A stretch of 64,000 nt of DNA from Mycolicibacterium palauense (GCF_002592005.1 NZ_NVQF01000019.1:1-64000); one strand, 5' to 3'; shown: positions 10,582 to 19,685, counted from the stretch's first letter. Program-made: numbers and translations. Notes: generated from the sequence alone by a model not told the origin.

Positions 10582-11766
10582 TCAGCGCACGGGATCCTTG
10601 TGTGCCTTGATCGGGCCTCCGCCGGGCGGGGGGTTCAGCAGGTTTCCGCGCAGGCTGCCCCGGGCCGTGCGCACGAACACCAGCAGCCAGGTGAACAGCA
10701 GCCCGGCGTAGGCGACGACCGCGGCCACCCTGAAGGCGGGAAGTCCGGTGTGCACGGCCAGCTGGGTGGTGCCGGTGACGAACGTGCCGACCGGGAACGT
10801 CAGGCTCCACCAGGTCAGCGCGAACGGCATCCCCTTGTGCAGCGTGCGTACGGTCAGCGAGGTGGCCAGCGCGATCCACAACACCGCGAAACCCCACACC
10901 GGAACCCCGTAGAGGATGGCGAACGAGTTGAGCCCCTCGGCGATTCCGGCCGGCACCGCCAGCGCCGCATAGGTGCCCAGCAGCCCGGCCGCGGTGATCG
11001 ACTGGCCCAACGGGCCCAGCACGATCCACAGCGTCGGCACCCGGGCGGTTCCCGAGGTGCCGAAGTGCGTCAGCCGACTCCAGATCATCGCGATGATCAG
11101 CAGCGAGGCCACCAGCGACAACCCGAACATCGCGTAGCAGGCGTAGAGCATCGTCTGCGCACCGCTGCCCGGGGCCATGAAGGGGATCATCACCGCGCCG
11201 GTGGCCGCCGAGACCATGGGCGGCACCACCGGCATCAGCCAGCCCCCGAACGCCGCGTCCGGTTCCACGTCGTACTGGGTGAACATCAGGAACGGGATGC
11301 TCACCGCGGTGAACAGCCCGCCCAGGGTGCCCGCGCTCCACAGCACCCAGGCCACGTCCACGGCCAGTCGCTGCCCGATCAGGTCCTGACCCACCAGCAC
11401 CGCGCCCGCGCCCACGGTCATCAACGCCATCGGCGCCGCCCCGTAGAAGTGCGCCATCTGCGGGTTGCGGGCGTGGCTGCGCGCCACGGTGGGATGCCGC
11501 AGCCAGTGGCCGCCGACCACCACGATCAGCACCGCCAGCAGCGCGGCGGCCACCACCCACACCACCAGGGCGAAGCCGCGCAGTCCGGGCACGTGGAGGG
11601 GCAGGGTGGCGCCGGCATTGGCCACGATGCCGGTGCCCATCACCGAGGCGAACCAGTTGGGCCCGATGTTGCCGAGCACCTCGACGCGGGTCCGCGGCGC
11701 CGGTGTGTCGCCGGGATCCTGCGGTATCTCGGGGCTGTCGGGGCTGTCCGGTTCGGCGGGGGCCAT
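10582..11766 (-). CDS. TDT/SLAC1-family transporter (TehA-like)
   Basis: A 394-residue integral membrane protein with about ten hydrophobic segments after a Pro/Asp-rich cytoplasmic leader of about 30 residues. The GNIGPNWFASVMGTGIVANAG opening and the GTFVTGTTQLAVHTGLPAFRV block near the C-terminus are characteristic of the tellurite-resistance/dicarboxylate (TDT) and SLAC1 channel family. Members move C4-dicarboxylates, sulfite or other anions. It lies upstream of, and on the same strand as, the LLM/lactate monooxygenase pair (41 bp gap), so carboxylate transport for that pathway is possible. The C-terminal tail is Pro/Gly-rich and basic. Confidence 0.82.
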   Translation of the reverse strand: MAPAEPDSPDSPEIPQDPGDTPAPRTRVEVLGNIGPNWFASVMGTGIVANAGATLPLHVPGLRGFALVVWVVAAALLAVLIVVVGGHWLRHPTVARSHARNPQMAHFYGAAPMALMTVGAGAVLVGQDLIGQRLAVDVAWVLWSAGTLGGLFTAVSIPFLMFTQYDVEPDAAFGGWLMPVVPPMVSAATGAVMIPFMAPGSGAQTMLYACYAMFGLSLVASLLIIAMIWSRLTHFGTSGTARVPTLWIVLGPLGQSITAAGLLGTYAALAVPAGIAEGLNSFAILYGVPVWGFAVLWIALATSLTVRTLHKGMPFALTWWSLTFPVGTFVTGTTQLAVHTGLPAFRVAAVVAYAGLLFTWLLVFVRTARGSLRGNLLNPPPGGGPIKAHKDPVR

Positions 11767-11880
11767 AGTTGTCAGACCCTACTGGCGCCGGTGACGTCGA
11801 GTGACGGCTCACGGGACAAATGGGGGTTATCCTCCATCACGTCTGGGGAAAACACCGTGTTGTCCGCGAGCCGGAGTCCG

Positions 11881-11886
11881 TAGGTT
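11881..11886 (+). promoter_or_regulatory. Leaderless-type -10 box of the sensor kinase gene
   Basis: TAGGTT matches the mycobacterial TANNNT -10 consensus and is followed after 7 nt by the ATG at 11894. Transcription would begin at or next to the start codon. This supports the shorter start of the kinase over the upstream in-frame codon at 11801. Confidence 0.5.
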
Positions 11887-11893
11887 CGAAGCC

Positions 11894-13219
11894 ATGGTTG
11901 CCCTGACCGACGTCCCCGCGCCGACGGTTTCGTTGCCTTCCCGCGGACCGCACCTGGGTGTGGTTCCCACCGCCTCCCTGCTGACCGGGGCGGCCGTGGC
12001 CGTGGTCTGGTTCTGGATTCCGTTGGCCATCATGATCATCGGCATCTCCTCCATCCCGTCGGTGATCGGATTCCTCATCGCCACGGTGGTCTTCGTCTAC
12101 ACGATGCGGGGCGCGGACTGGATCGAGCGCGCCCGCAGCGAGGCGGTGTTCGGCCAGGGCATCGCGGTGCCCGCACGCGCACTGTCGCCCTACACCGGAT
12201 TCCAGCGCTGGGCCCACCAGTTGTGGCTCGACATCAGCAGCGCCCGGTTCTGGAAGGGGTGCGCCCACCACTATCTGCGGATGATCTACGACGTGAGCGC
12301 GGTGGGGACCGCCTTCGCGCTCACCGCGTTCGCCTTCCTGGCTCCCGCGGCGGCAATCGCCGTGCGGCGCAGCGATCCCGGCGCCGGCCTGTCGTTCCTG
12401 CCGGTGCCGGTGGCGGTGCTGCTGGCGGTGGTGGCCCTGGCGGCCGCGGCGGCGATCCTGGTGTTTGCGCCGGCGCTGGACGCCCGCATCGACCGCTGGC
12501 TGCTGGCGCCGTCACCGACGGCGGCGCTGCGGCAGCGGGTCGATGCACTCAGCGACGCCCGGCGGGGCGCGGTGTCCTCGGCACAGACCGAGCGGCACCG
12601 CATCGAGCGCGATCTGCACGACAGCGTCCAGCCGCGGCTGGTGTCGCTGGCCATGACGATCGGACTGGCGCAGACCAAGATCGACACCGATCCGGCGGCG
12701 GCCCGCCAGCTCATCGGCGAGGCGCACGACGACGCCAAACAGGCGCTGGCCGAACTGCGCAACGTGGTGCGCGGGATCGCCCCGACCATCCTGGCCGACC
12801 GCGGGCTCGACGCCGCGCTGTCGGCGGTGGTGCAGCGCGCCGTGACCTCCGGTGTCCCGACCACGCTGGACGTGCACCTGCCGCACCGCCTGCCGGAGGA
12901 GATCGAGGCGGTGGCCTATTTCGTGGTCGCCGAGGCCCTGACCAACGTCGCCCGGCACGCCGGGGCCAGCCAGGCGGTGGTGACGGTTCGGCACGACGAG
13001 AGCACCGGACAGCTCCCCGGCCAGCTGTATGTGTCGGTGTTCGACAACGGCCGCGGCGGCGCCACCATCGCCGGGGACGGCACCGGGGACGGCACCGGCG
13101 AGGGCACCGGCCTGCGCGGCCTGGCCGAGCGGGTCCGCGCCGCCGGCGGCAGCTTCACGGTGACCAGCCCGCCCGCCGGACCCACGACCGTCAGCGCGGT
13201 GTTGCCATGCGCATCGTGA
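11894..13219 (+). CDS. Sensor histidine kinase, NarL-type two-component system
   Basis: A 441-residue membrane kinase of the HisKA_3 class. The N-terminal 200 residues hold about four membrane spans (around 25-45, 45-72, 138-157 and 168-192) with a cytoplasmic loop and no recognisable extracellular sensor domain. The phosphoacceptor is His242 in RIERDLHDSVQPRL; the ATPase domain shows the N box EALTNVARHAGASQ and a glycine-rich G box in VSVFDNGRGGA. A GDGTGDGTGEGTG repeat extends the G-rich loop. The C-terminus overlaps the response-regulator start by 13 bp. A DUF4097-like gene follows, a common neighbour of such systems in actinobacteria. The stimulus is unknown; membrane perturbation is typical for kinases of this architecture. 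Confidence 0.88.
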   Translation: MVALTDVPAPTVSLPSRGPHLGVVPTASLLTGAAVAVVWFWIPLAIMIIGISSIPSVIGFLIATVVFVYTMRGADWIERARSEAVFGQGIAVPARALSPYTGFQRWAHQLWLDISSARFWKGCAHHYLRMIYDVSAVGTAFALTAFAFLAPAAAIAVRRSDPGAGLSFLPVPVAVLLAVVALAAAAAILVFAPALDARIDRWLLAPSPTAALRQRVDALSDARRGAVSSAQTERHRIERDLHDSVQPRLVSLAMTIGLAQTKIDTDPAAARQLIGEAHDDAKQALAELRNVVRGIAPTILADRGLDAALSAVVQRAVTSGVPTTLDVHLPHRLPEEIEAVAYFVVAEALTNVARHAGASQAVVTVRHDESTGQLPGQLYVSVFDNGRGGATIAGDGTGDGTGEGTGLRGLAERVRAAGGSFTVTSPPAGPTTVSAVLPCAS

Positions 13220-13851
13220 TCGCCGAGGATTCCGCGTTGCTGCGGGCCGGGCTGGAGCGGATCCTCAGCGACGCCGGCCACGAGATCGTCGCCGGCGTCG
13301 CCGACGCCACCCAACTGCTGCGGGTGGTCAACGACACCACCCCGGACCTGGTCATCGTCGACGTCCGGATGCCGCCGACGTTCACCGACGAGGGCATCCG
13401 CGCCGCGGCGTTGCTGCGCAGCCAGAATCCCGACTCGGCGGTGCTGGTGCTCTCGCACTACGTCGAGGAACGCTATGCGGCGGACCTGATCGCCTCCAAC
13501 ACCCGCGGCTTCGGTTACCTGCTCAAGGACCGGGTGGCCGACGTCCCGGCGTTCCTGTCGGCGGTCGCGGGGGTCGGGTCCGGGGGCACCGCGCTCGATC
13601 CTGAGGTCGTCGCGCAGATCCTGGTGCGCTCGGCCCGGCGTCAGGCACTCGACCAGCTGACGCCGCGGGAGCGCGATGTGCTGCAGCTGATGGCCGAGGG
13701 AAAGACCAACTCGGCGATCGCCGCGGCGCTGTCGATCTCGACCGGATCGGCCGAAAAACACATCGCCTCGATCTTCGGCAAGTTCGACCTGTCCCCCGAC
13801 GAGAGCGAGAACCGCCGCGTGCTGGCGGTTCTCCGCTACCTCGAATCCTGA
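13207..13851 (+). CDS. LuxR/NarL-family response regulator
   Basis: A 214-residue regulator with a receiver domain (about 1-120) and a LuxR-type helix-turn-helix (about 150-210). Acidic-pocket residues are Glu7-Asp8 and the phosphoacceptor is Asp52 in VIVDVRMPP; Lys in LLKDRVADV closes the switch. The DNA-binding part begins LTPRERDVLQLMAEGKTNSAIAAAL. It is encoded inside the end of its cognate kinase gene (13 bp overlap), so the two are co-expressed. The likely target is the DUF4097-like gene downstream. Confidence 0.9.
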   Translation: MRIVIAEDSALLRAGLERILSDAGHEIVAGVADATQLLRVVNDTTPDLVIVDVRMPPTFTDEGIRAAALLRSQNPDSAVLVLSHYVEERYAADLIASNTRGFGYLLKDRVADVPAFLSAVAGVGSGGTALDPEVVAQILVRSARRQALDQLTPRERDVLQLMAEGKTNSAIAAALSISTGSAEKHIASIFGKFDLSPDESENRRVLAVLRYLES

Positions 13852-13895
13852 CCTGAATCCGACCTGAATCCCGACCCGAATCCCGACCCGAATCC
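13843..13895. repeat. Short tandem repeat, about 12 bp x 4, at the response-regulator stop codon
   Basis: The motif GAATCCYGACCY is repeated four times, with one copy 11 bp long, and followed by a partial fifth GAATCC. It spans the stop codon of the response regulator and the gap to the next gene. It looks like slippage or microduplication rather than a binding-site array. Confidence 0.7.
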
Positions 13896-13910
13896 TCAAG
13901 TGGAGAAGCC

Positions 13911-14789
13911 ATGAGCACACACGTCGCGGCGCCGCCGAACCGGGGCCGCACCGGAATCCGGGTGACCCTGGTGGTCGCGGCCACGCTGCTGCTGCTCGGC
14001 ACGCTGGGCGGGCTCACCGCCGCCGCGGTCGGGCTGGGCAGCACCCGGGTCACCGCCGACAGCCGCCCGCTGCCGTCCACCATGCGCTCGCTCACGGTCG
14101 ACACCGCCGAGCTCCCGGTCACCCTGCGTCTGCGCAGTGACCCGCAGGCCGACCGGCCCCGGGTCGAGATGCGGTTGGTCAGCCCCGCCGGCGCGCGGCC
14201 GCAGCACCTGGAGATCGACGCCGGCCAGCCCGAGGTCCGGATCACCGTCCGCGGCGAGGAGTCGCGGTGGGTGGACTGGGCGCAGGCCGGGCAGCTGACC
14301 GTCGTACTGCCACCCGCGCTGGCCGCCGACCTCTCGGTGCAGACCACCCATCAGGCGGGGATCCTGCTCGTCGACACCGCGCTGCGCGCGCTGGTCACCC
14401 ACACCACCCACGGGGCGGTGATCCTCAACGGGGCCGCCGGCTCCGTCGAGGTCCACACCGAGCACGGCATGGTCGCCACCCGGTCCCCGATCGCGGTGCG
14501 GGAGTCCTTCGTCGCCGACAGCGTCGACGGCGACATCAGGGTCGACATCGATGTCGATAACGCCGATGTCGATAACGCCCAGGCGCCGACGCGCATCGAG
14601 GCGGTCACGGGCAACGGCGACGTGCGAATCGGGCTGCCCCGGCGCGGCCCCTATGCGGTCACCGCCCAGGCCGGTTATCTCGGTGGCACGACGATCGCGG
14701 TGGAACAGACCCGGGACCCGGGCCGGGCGCTGGCCACCGTGGTCGCGCGGTCCTCCACCGGCTCGGTGACCGTCGACGAGCGGGACTGA
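13911..14789 (+). CDS. DUF4097-like membrane-anchored beta-repeat protein
   Basis: A 292-residue protein with an N-terminal membrane segment (TLVVAATLLLLGTLGGLTAAAVG, about 21-43). A long beta-rich region follows with repeated TTHGAVILNG, TEHGMVATRS and VDGDIRVDID-like strands. This alternating G/D-V/I pattern is that of the DUF4097 putative adhesin/beta-helix family. Such proteins are usually encoded next to NarL-type two-component systems, as here, and their function is unclear. A 15-bp unit is duplicated at 14551-14580, giving the repeat DVDNADVDNA in the protein. Confidence 0.65.
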   Translation: MSTHVAAPPNRGRTGIRVTLVVAATLLLLGTLGGLTAAAVGLGSTRVTADSRPLPSTMRSLTVDTAELPVTLRLRSDPQADRPRVEMRLVSPAGARPQHLEIDAGQPEVRITVRGEESRWVDWAQAGQLTVVLPPALAADLSVQTTHQAGILLVDTALRALVTHTTHGAVILNGAAGSVEVHTEHGMVATRSPIAVRESFVADSVDGDIRVDIDVDNADVDNAQAPTRIEAVTGNGDVRIGLPRRGPYAVTAQAGYLGGTTIAVEQTRDPGRALATVVARSSTGSVTVDERD

Positions 14790-14828
14790 TGCGGTTTCAC
14801 CACGCGCCGCAGCGGGCAGTCGTACCTC

Positions 14829-15050
14829 ATGGAACGACCACCCACCGAACCCAGCGAGTCCGCGAAGAACGAAGCCAAGGAGATGGCCCGGGCCTACGAG
14901 GACCGGCCGACCGCGGTGCTGCCGGGCAGCGGGAACACCGTGACCGGCACCGCCGTCAACGACTGGCTCGACGATGACGGCAATCCCAAGTGGGGCACCG
15001 ACAAGAGCAGTAACGAAAGCAGCCAGGAGTCCCCGACCGACGGCGGATGA
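14829..15050 (+). CDS. Small acidic hypothetical protein (73 aa)
   Basis: A 73-residue, highly hydrophilic, acidic protein with no membrane segment or Cys. The middle reads RPTAVLPGSGNTVTGTAVNDW followed by LDDDGNPKWG. I recall similar short proteins in mycobacteria but know of no function. The C-terminal Ser/Glu/Asp-rich tail (DKSSNESSQESPTDGG) suggests disorder. It lies 39 bp after the DUF4097-like gene on the same strand. No good Shine-Dalgarno sequence is visible; the call rests on the protein pattern. Confidence 0.55.
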   Translation: MERPPTEPSESAKNEAKEMARAYEDRPTAVLPGSGNTVTGTAVNDWLDDDGNPKWGTDKSSNESSQESPTDGG

Positions 15051-15098
15051 TGCCCGCGGCCCGTATCCTTGGGTGGGGAATCCTTGGGTACGGACATC

Positions 15099-15488
15099 AT
15101 GAGTATCAGCTTGAACCACACCATCGTCGCGGCACGCGACAAGGGCGAGTCCGCGCGGTTTCTCACCGAGCTGTTCGGCCTGCCCGAACCGCGCCCGCTG
15201 GGCCGGTTCCTGGCAGTGGCCCTCGACCACGGGGTGAGCCTGGATTTCGCCGACACCGGGGCCGACGAGCAGATCCGGCCCCAGCACTACGCCTTCCTGG
15301 TCACCGAATCCGATTTCGACGCCATCCTCGGCAAGATCACCGCCCGGGGCCTGCCGCACTGGGCCGACCCGCGAGGTACCCGGCCCGGGGAGATCAACCA
15401 CAACGACGGCGGCCGCGGGGTGTACTTCCGCGACCCCGCCGGGCATTTTCTGGAGATCCTCACCCGCCCCTACGGCTCGGGCGGCTGA
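15099..15488 (+). CDS. VOC-superfamily (glyoxalase-like) protein
   Basis: A 129-residue vicinal-oxygen-chelate protein. Paired beta-alpha-beta-beta modules are visible: LNHTIVAARDKGESARFLTELFG with a first metal-ligand His near residue 6, and a second half ending GVYFRDPAGHFLEILTRPYG with the usual C-terminal Glu ligand. Members are glyoxalases, dioxygenases or antibiotic-binding proteins; the substrate here is unknown. The ATG at 15099 is preferred over the in-frame TTG at 15069 because homologous proteins begin at this beta strand. A direct repeat ATCCTTGGGT occurs twice just upstream. Confidence 0.8.
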   Translation: MSISLNHTIVAARDKGESARFLTELFGLPEPRPLGRFLAVALDHGVSLDFADTGADEQIRPQHYAFLVTESDFDAILGKITARGLPHWADPRGTRPGEINHNDGGRGVYFRDPAGHFLEILTRPYGSGG

Positions 15489-15533
15489 GGCGCGACACCA
15501 CCCGCCACCTCACCTGCCGCCTCACCCGCCATC

Positions 15534-16013
15534 TCACCCGCCCGAGTGCCCGCGTCGCTCCTCCTGGTCGCGGTAGTCGTCGGCGAGGGCGGCCACCGGT
15601 GCCGGCAGGTCACCGGTGGCGACGTCGGCGAGGCTGGTCTGCTCGAGCACCGCCCGCATGCTGGCCCGCAGCGCCCGCCACACGTCGGTGAGCGCCCGGG
15701 TGGGACCGGTGTAGGGCAGATCGCCCAGCCCGATGTCGCGGACGCTGGCCAGCGGTCCGTCGATGCAGCGCAGCACGTCGGCCACGCTGATCTCCGCGGC
15801 CGGCCGCCCCAACTCGTAGCCGCCCTCCCGGCCGCGGTGGCTGCGCACCAGCCGGTCGGCGCGCAGGTCCGACAGGATGTCGACCAGGAACTGCGCCGGG
15901 ATGCCCTGGGCGCGCGCCAGGTCGTCGGTCTTGACCAGGGCGCCCTCGTCGGCCGTCGCCAGCTGGACCATGGCGCGCACGGCGTACTCCGCCTTGGCCG
16001 ACATCCGCATCAA
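15534..16013 (-). CDS. Rrf2-family transcriptional regulator (Rv1287-like)
   Basis: A 159-residue Rrf2 winged-helix regulator. It opens [17 protein letters not shown], with the recognition helix in [21 protein letters not shown] and the wing in [15 protein letters not shown]. It lacks the three-Cys cluster of IscR (only one Cys, in VLRCIDG), so it resembles the sulfur regulators CymR/Rv1287 rather than an Fe-S sensor. It is the last gene of the cysD-cysNC-cysQ cluster on the same strand (72 bp gap), arguing that it controls sulfate assimilation in response to a cysteine precursor. Two ATGs lie in a row at the start; the second methionine (MRMSAKAEY) is equally possible. Confidence 0.88.
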   Translation of the reverse strand: MMRMSAKAEYAVRAMVQLATADEGALVKTDDLARAQGIPAQFLVDILSDLRADRLVRSHRGREGGYELGRPAAEISVADVLRCIDGPLASVRDIGLGDLPYTGPTRALTDVWRALRASMRAVLEQTSLADVATGDLPAPVAALADDYRDQEERRGHSGG

Positions 16014-16085
16014 CGGGATTCTGCCATCCGGGGCGGGCGGGTCCCCGCGGTCGGCGGATGCACAGCCATGGCCGGAACCGCCGCC

Positions 16086-16817
16086 TCAGTGTGCGGTGAC
16101 GCCGAGGACCTTGTCGGCCAGTTCGGGCCGGCAGACGATGAGGTCGGGCAGCTTGGGGTCGGGCCGGTTGTATTCCAGCGGCGACCCGTCGATGCGGGAG
16201 GTGTACAGGCCCGCGGCGCGGGCCACCGCCACCGGGGCCGCCGAATCCCACTCGTACTGGCCGCCGGCGTGGACGTAGACATCGGCGCGGCCCTGCACGA
16301 CGGCGGCCACTTTGGCTCCGGCCGAGCCCATCTCGACCAGCACGCCCTCCAGGGCATCGCGGACGTCGAGGGCCACCGCCGGGGGCCGGGTCCGCGAGAC
16401 CACCACCCGTGGCGGGCCCGCCACCGCGGCCGGGAACGCCACGTCGGGGGTGGCCAGCGTCTGCGCCTGCGCGGGCAGCGCGACCGCGCCGGCGGCGAGC
16501 TGCCCGTCCTCCCACAGCGCCACGTGCACGGCCCAGTCGTCGCGGCCGAGTTCGGAGAATTCCCGGGTGCCGTCGAGCGGGTCGACGATCCACACCCGTC
16601 GCGCGGTCAACCGGGCCGGGTTGTCGGCCCCCTCCTCGGAGAGCACCACGTCGCCGGGCCGCTCCTCGCCCAGCCGTGACATCAGCAGATCGTGGGAGCG
16701 CTTGTCGCCGGCGGCCTTTCGGTCGGCGGCGGGGGCCTCGGCGAACTCCTCGCGCACCCTCAGCAGCAGCTCGCCGGCTTCCTCCGCCAGCCGCGCCGCC
16801 AGCACATGGTCGCTCAT
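16086..16817 (-). CDS. cysQ: 3'(2'),5'-bisphosphate nucleotidase CysQ
   Basis: A 243-residue inositol-monophosphatase-family enzyme that removes the 3'-phosphate from PAP/PAPS to recycle adenosine nucleotide during sulfur assimilation. Metal-binding motifs are present: LSEEGADN (Glu pair) and WIVDPLDGTREF (the D-P-L-D-G-T signature). The C-terminal QYEWDSAAPVAVARAAG carries the third Asp ligand. The start at 16817 overlaps the cysNC stop by 4 bp (ATGA), placing it in the sulfate-activation operon. In M. tuberculosis, as I recall, cysQ (Rv2131c) is elsewhere, so this arrangement is functionally tighter. Confidence 0.9.
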   Translation of the reverse strand: MSDHVLAARLAEEAGELLLRVREEFAEAPAADRKAAGDKRSHDLLMSRLGEERPGDVVLSEEGADNPARLTARRVWIVDPLDGTREFSELGRDDWAVHVALWEDGQLAAGAVALPAQAQTLATPDVAFPAAVAGPPRVVVSRTRPPAVALDVRDALEGVLVEMGSAGAKVAAVVQGRADVYVHAGGQYEWDSAAPVAVARAAGLYTSRIDGSPLEYNRPDPKLPDLIVCRPELADKVLGVTAH

Positions 16818-18748
16818 TCCAGACCCTCCACGAGATCGATGACCTGCTGGGCCAGTTCGTCGGGCGTGTGCTCCGGCGTCAACCGCAGGTCGGGGTTCTT
16901 GGGCCGCTGATAGGGACTGTCCACCCCGGTGAAGTGGGTGATCTCGCCCGAGCGCGCCTTGGCGTAGAGGCCCTTGGGATCCCGGCGCTCGCAGTCCTGC
17001 AGCGGGGTGTCGACGAAGATCTCCAGGAACGGCACGTTCTGGTCGGCGTGCACCCTGCGGGCCAGTTCGCGGTGCTCTTCGAGCGGGCTGATCGCCGGGA
17101 CCAGCACCGTCAGGCCGGCGTCGGCCATCAGGGTGGCGACGTGGGCCAGGCGGCGCAGGTTCTCGCTGCGGTCGGCCATCGAGAAGCCCAGATCGGCGTT
17201 GAGTCCGTGGCGCAGGTTGTCGCCGTCGAGAATGTAGGCCGGACAGCCGTGTTCGAGCAGCTTCTGTTCGACGAGCACGGCCACCGAGGACTTGCCCGAA
17301 CCGGACAGGCCGGTGAACCACAGGGTGCGCCCGCGGGTGAGCCGCTCCGTGGAGCCCACCAGCGATTCGTGACGCACCGTGTTCGGGGTGGCCGCCCGCG
17401 AGGCCGCCGGCACGGTGTCGCGCACCATGCCCGCCGCCACGGTGACGTTGGTGTCGGGGTCGATCAGGATGAACGACCCGGTGGTGGCGTTCTTGGAGTA
17501 TTCGTCGAGCAGCAGCGGCACCTGGGTGCGCAGCGTGACCCTGCCCAGCTCGTTGAGCTTGAGCGCGGTCGCGCTCTTGTCGCGGTGCAGCGTGTTGACG
17601 TCGAGGCGGTAGTCCAGCGCGCCGACCCGGGCCCGGGTGGTGCGGGTGGTGTGCTTGACGATGTAGTCGCGGCCGGGTTCCAGGGTGGCGTCGTCGGCCA
17701 TCCAGCACACCATGGCGTCGAACTCCCGGGTGGGAGTCGGCCGGTTCTGCGGCCGGGCGAACATGTCGCCGCGGGAGATGTCGATGTCGTCGGCCAGGCT
17801 GATCGACACCGCCATCGGCGGGAACGCCTCGGTCACCGGGCCGGCGGGACCGTCGATGGCGGTGACGCGGCTGGTCTTGCCGCCGGGCAGCACGACGATC
17901 TCGTCACCGGGACGCATGACGCCGCTGGCGACCGTGCCGGCGTAGCTGCGGTGGTCGGCGTGGTCGCGGGTCTGCGGCCGGATGACGTACTGCACCGGGA
18001 AGCGGACGTCGACCAGGTTGCGGTCGCCGCCGATGTACACCTCCTCCAGGTGGGTCAGCAGCGCGGGACCGTCGTACCAGGGTGAATTCTCCGACTTCGT
18101 GACGACGTTGTCGCCGTTGAGCGCCGAGATCGGGATGGTGGTGACGTCGTGGATGTCCAGGCGTGCCGCGAACGCGTGGAACTCGTCGCGGATCCACTCG
18201 AAACGCTCCTGGTCCCAGCCGATGAGGTCCATCTTGTTGACCGCGAGCACGATGTGCTGCACGCCCAGCAGCGACGCCAGGAAGGCGTGCCGGCGCGACT
18301 GTTCCAGCAGGCCGTGACGGGCATCGACGAGCACGATCACCAGCTGCGCGGTCGAGGCCCCGGTCACCATGTTGCGGGTGTACTGGATGTGGCCGGGGGT
18401 GTCGGCGATGATGAACTTGCGCTTGGGGGTGGCGAAGTAGCGGTAGGCGACGTCGATCGTGATGCCCTGTTCGCGTTCGGCGCGCAGGCCGTCGGTGACC
18501 AGGGCCAGATCGGTGTAGTCGTGACCGCGTTCCTTGGAGGTGCGTTCCACCGAGGCCAGCTGGTCCTCCATCACGGCCTTGGAGTCGAACAGCAACCGGC
18601 CGATCAGCGTCGACTTGCCGTCGTCGACCGAGCCCGCGGTGGCCAGGCGCAGCAGTGAGCCGGTGGGCAGCACCGCGGCGACCTGAGCACCGGCGTCACT
18701 CACGCTGGTCTGACTCAGGCTGGTCTCGCTCACGCTGGTCTCACTCAT
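16814..18748 (-). CDS. cysNC: Bifunctional sulfate adenylyltransferase subunit 1 / adenylylsulfate kinase (CysNC)
   Basis: A 644-residue fusion. The N-terminal about 430 residues are the CysN GTPase, with G1 GSVDDGKST (about 39-47), G3 DTPGHIQYTRNM and G4 NKMD. It couples GTP hydrolysis to APS synthesis by CysD. The C-terminal about 190 residues are CysC, with P-loop FTGLSGSGKSS, LDGDNLRHGLN and the FLEIFVDTPLQDCERRDPKGLY block, which phosphorylates APS to PAPS. The ATG at 18748 shares one base with the cysD stop. The first 16 residues are a repeat (SETSV, SETSL, SQTSV) encoded by three 15-bp units and are absent from the functional core. Confidence 0.95.
   Translation of the reverse strand: MSETSVSETSLSQTSVSDAGAQVAAVLPTGSLLRLATAGSVDDGKSTLIGRLLFDSKAVMEDQLASVERTSKERGHDYTDLALVTDGLRAEREQGITIDVAYRYFATPKRKFIIADTPGHIQYTRNMVTGASTAQLVIVLVDARHGLLEQSRRHAFLASLLGVQHIVLAVNKMDLIGWDQERFEWIRDEFHAFAARLDIHDVTTIPISALNGDNVVTKSENSPWYDGPALLTHLEEVYIGGDRNLVDVRFPVQYVIRPQTRDHADHRSYAGTVASGVMRPGDEIVVLPGGKTSRVTAIDGPAGPVTEAFPPMAVSISLADDIDISRGDMFARPQNRPTPTREFDAMVCWMADDATLEPGRDYIVKHTTRTTRARVGALDYRLDVNTLHRDKSATALKLNELGRVTLRTQVPLLLDEYSKNATTGSFILIDPDTNVTVAAGMVRDTVPAASRAATPNTVRHESLVGSTERLTRGRTLWFTGLSGSGKSSVAVLVEQKLLEHGCPAYILDGDNLRHGLNADLGFSMADRSENLRRLAHVATLMADAGLTVLVPAISPLEEHRELARRVHADQNVPFLEIFVDTPLQDCERRDPKGLYAKARSGEITHFTGVDSPYQRPKNPDLRLTPEHTPDELAQQVIDLVEGLE
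18701..18745. repeat. 15-bp x 3 tandem repeat in the cysNC start
   Basis: Three units of the form CAcGCTGGTCTcaCT (plus strand) run directly into the start codon of cysNC on the other strand, encoding a Ser-Glu-Thr-Ser pentapeptide repeat at the protein N-terminus. The frame is kept because the unit is a multiple of three. Confidence 0.85.
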
Positions 18749-19671
18749 CAGAAGTAGCCCTCCCGCTTGCGGTCTTCCATCCCCGCCTCGGAGATCCGGT
18801 CGTCGGCGCGGGTGGCGCCCCGCTCGGTCAGCCGCGACACCGCGGTCTCGGCGATCACCTCCTCGACGGTGGCCGCCGTCGACTCCACGCAGCCGGTGCA
18901 GGTGACGTCGCCGACGGTGCGGAAGCGCACGGAGGTCTCGAAGACCTCCTCGCCGGTGTCGGGCTGCATGAACTCGTGGACCGCCAGCAGCATCCCGTCG
19001 CGCTGGAAGACCGGCCGCTGGTGGGCGTAGTAGATGGCTGGCAGCGTGATCTCCTCGGCCCCGATGTAGGCCCAGATGTCGTACTCGGTCCAGTTCGACA
19101 GGGGAAAGACCCGGATGTGCTCGCCCTTGCGGTGTCGCCCGTTGTAGAGGTTCCACAGTTCGGGCCGCTGCGCCTTGGGATCCCACTGGCCGAACTCGTC
19201 GCGGAAGCTGAACACCCGCTCCTTGGCGCGGGCCTTCTCCTCGTCGCGCCGCGCCCCGCCGAAGGCGGCGTCGAACCTGTTCTCCCGGATGGCGCGCAAC
19301 AGCGTCACCGTCTGCAGCGGGTTGCGCGACGGGCCGTTGTCCACCACCCGCCCGGCGTCGATGTCGTCCTGCACGCTGGCCACCACCAGGCGCAGCCCGT
19401 ACCGCTCGACGAGGGCGTCGCGGGTGGAGACGACCTCGTCGAAGTTGTGTCCGGTGTCGACGTGCATGACCGGGAAGGGCAGCCGTCCCGGGGCGAAGGC
19501 CTTGATCGCCAGGTGCAGCATCACGATCGAGTCCTTGCCGCCGGAGAACAGCAGCACCGGGCGCTCGAATTCGGCGGCGACCTCGCGGATGATGTGGATC
19601 GCCTCGGCCTCCAGAGCCCGCAGATGGCTGAGCTCGTAGGTGCCCGCGGCGGGTTGCGCGGTGGCGGTCAT
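18748..19671 (-). CDS. cysD: Sulfate adenylyltransferase subunit 2 CysD
   Basis: A 307-residue ATP-PPi-type adenylyltransferase that makes adenosine 5'-phosphosulfate with CysN. The PP-loop SGGKDS is at 43-48, HVDTGHNFDE follows, and the conserved DAAFGGARRDEEKARAKERVFSFRD and C-terminal CTGCVESTA are clear. The ATG at 19671 (TGAGG upstream) is chosen; the longer open frame would run through the AT-rich promoter. It is the first gene of cysD-cysNC-cysQ-rrf2, the order I recall for Rv1285-Rv1287. Confidence 0.95.
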   Translation of the reverse strand: MTATAQPAAGTYELSHLRALEAEAIHIIREVAAEFERPVLLFSGGKDSIVMLHLAIKAFAPGRLPFPVMHVDTGHNFDEVVSTRDALVERYGLRLVVASVQDDIDAGRVVDNGPSRNPLQTVTLLRAIRENRFDAAFGGARRDEEKARAKERVFSFRDEFGQWDPKAQRPELWNLYNGRHRKGEHIRVFPLSNWTEYDIWAYIGAEEITLPAIYYAHQRPVFQRDGMLLAVHEFMQPDTGEEVFETSVRFRTVGDVTCTGCVESTAATVEEVIAETAVSRLTERGATRADDRISEAGMEDRKREGYF

Positions 19672-19685
19672 CGATACCTCAAAAG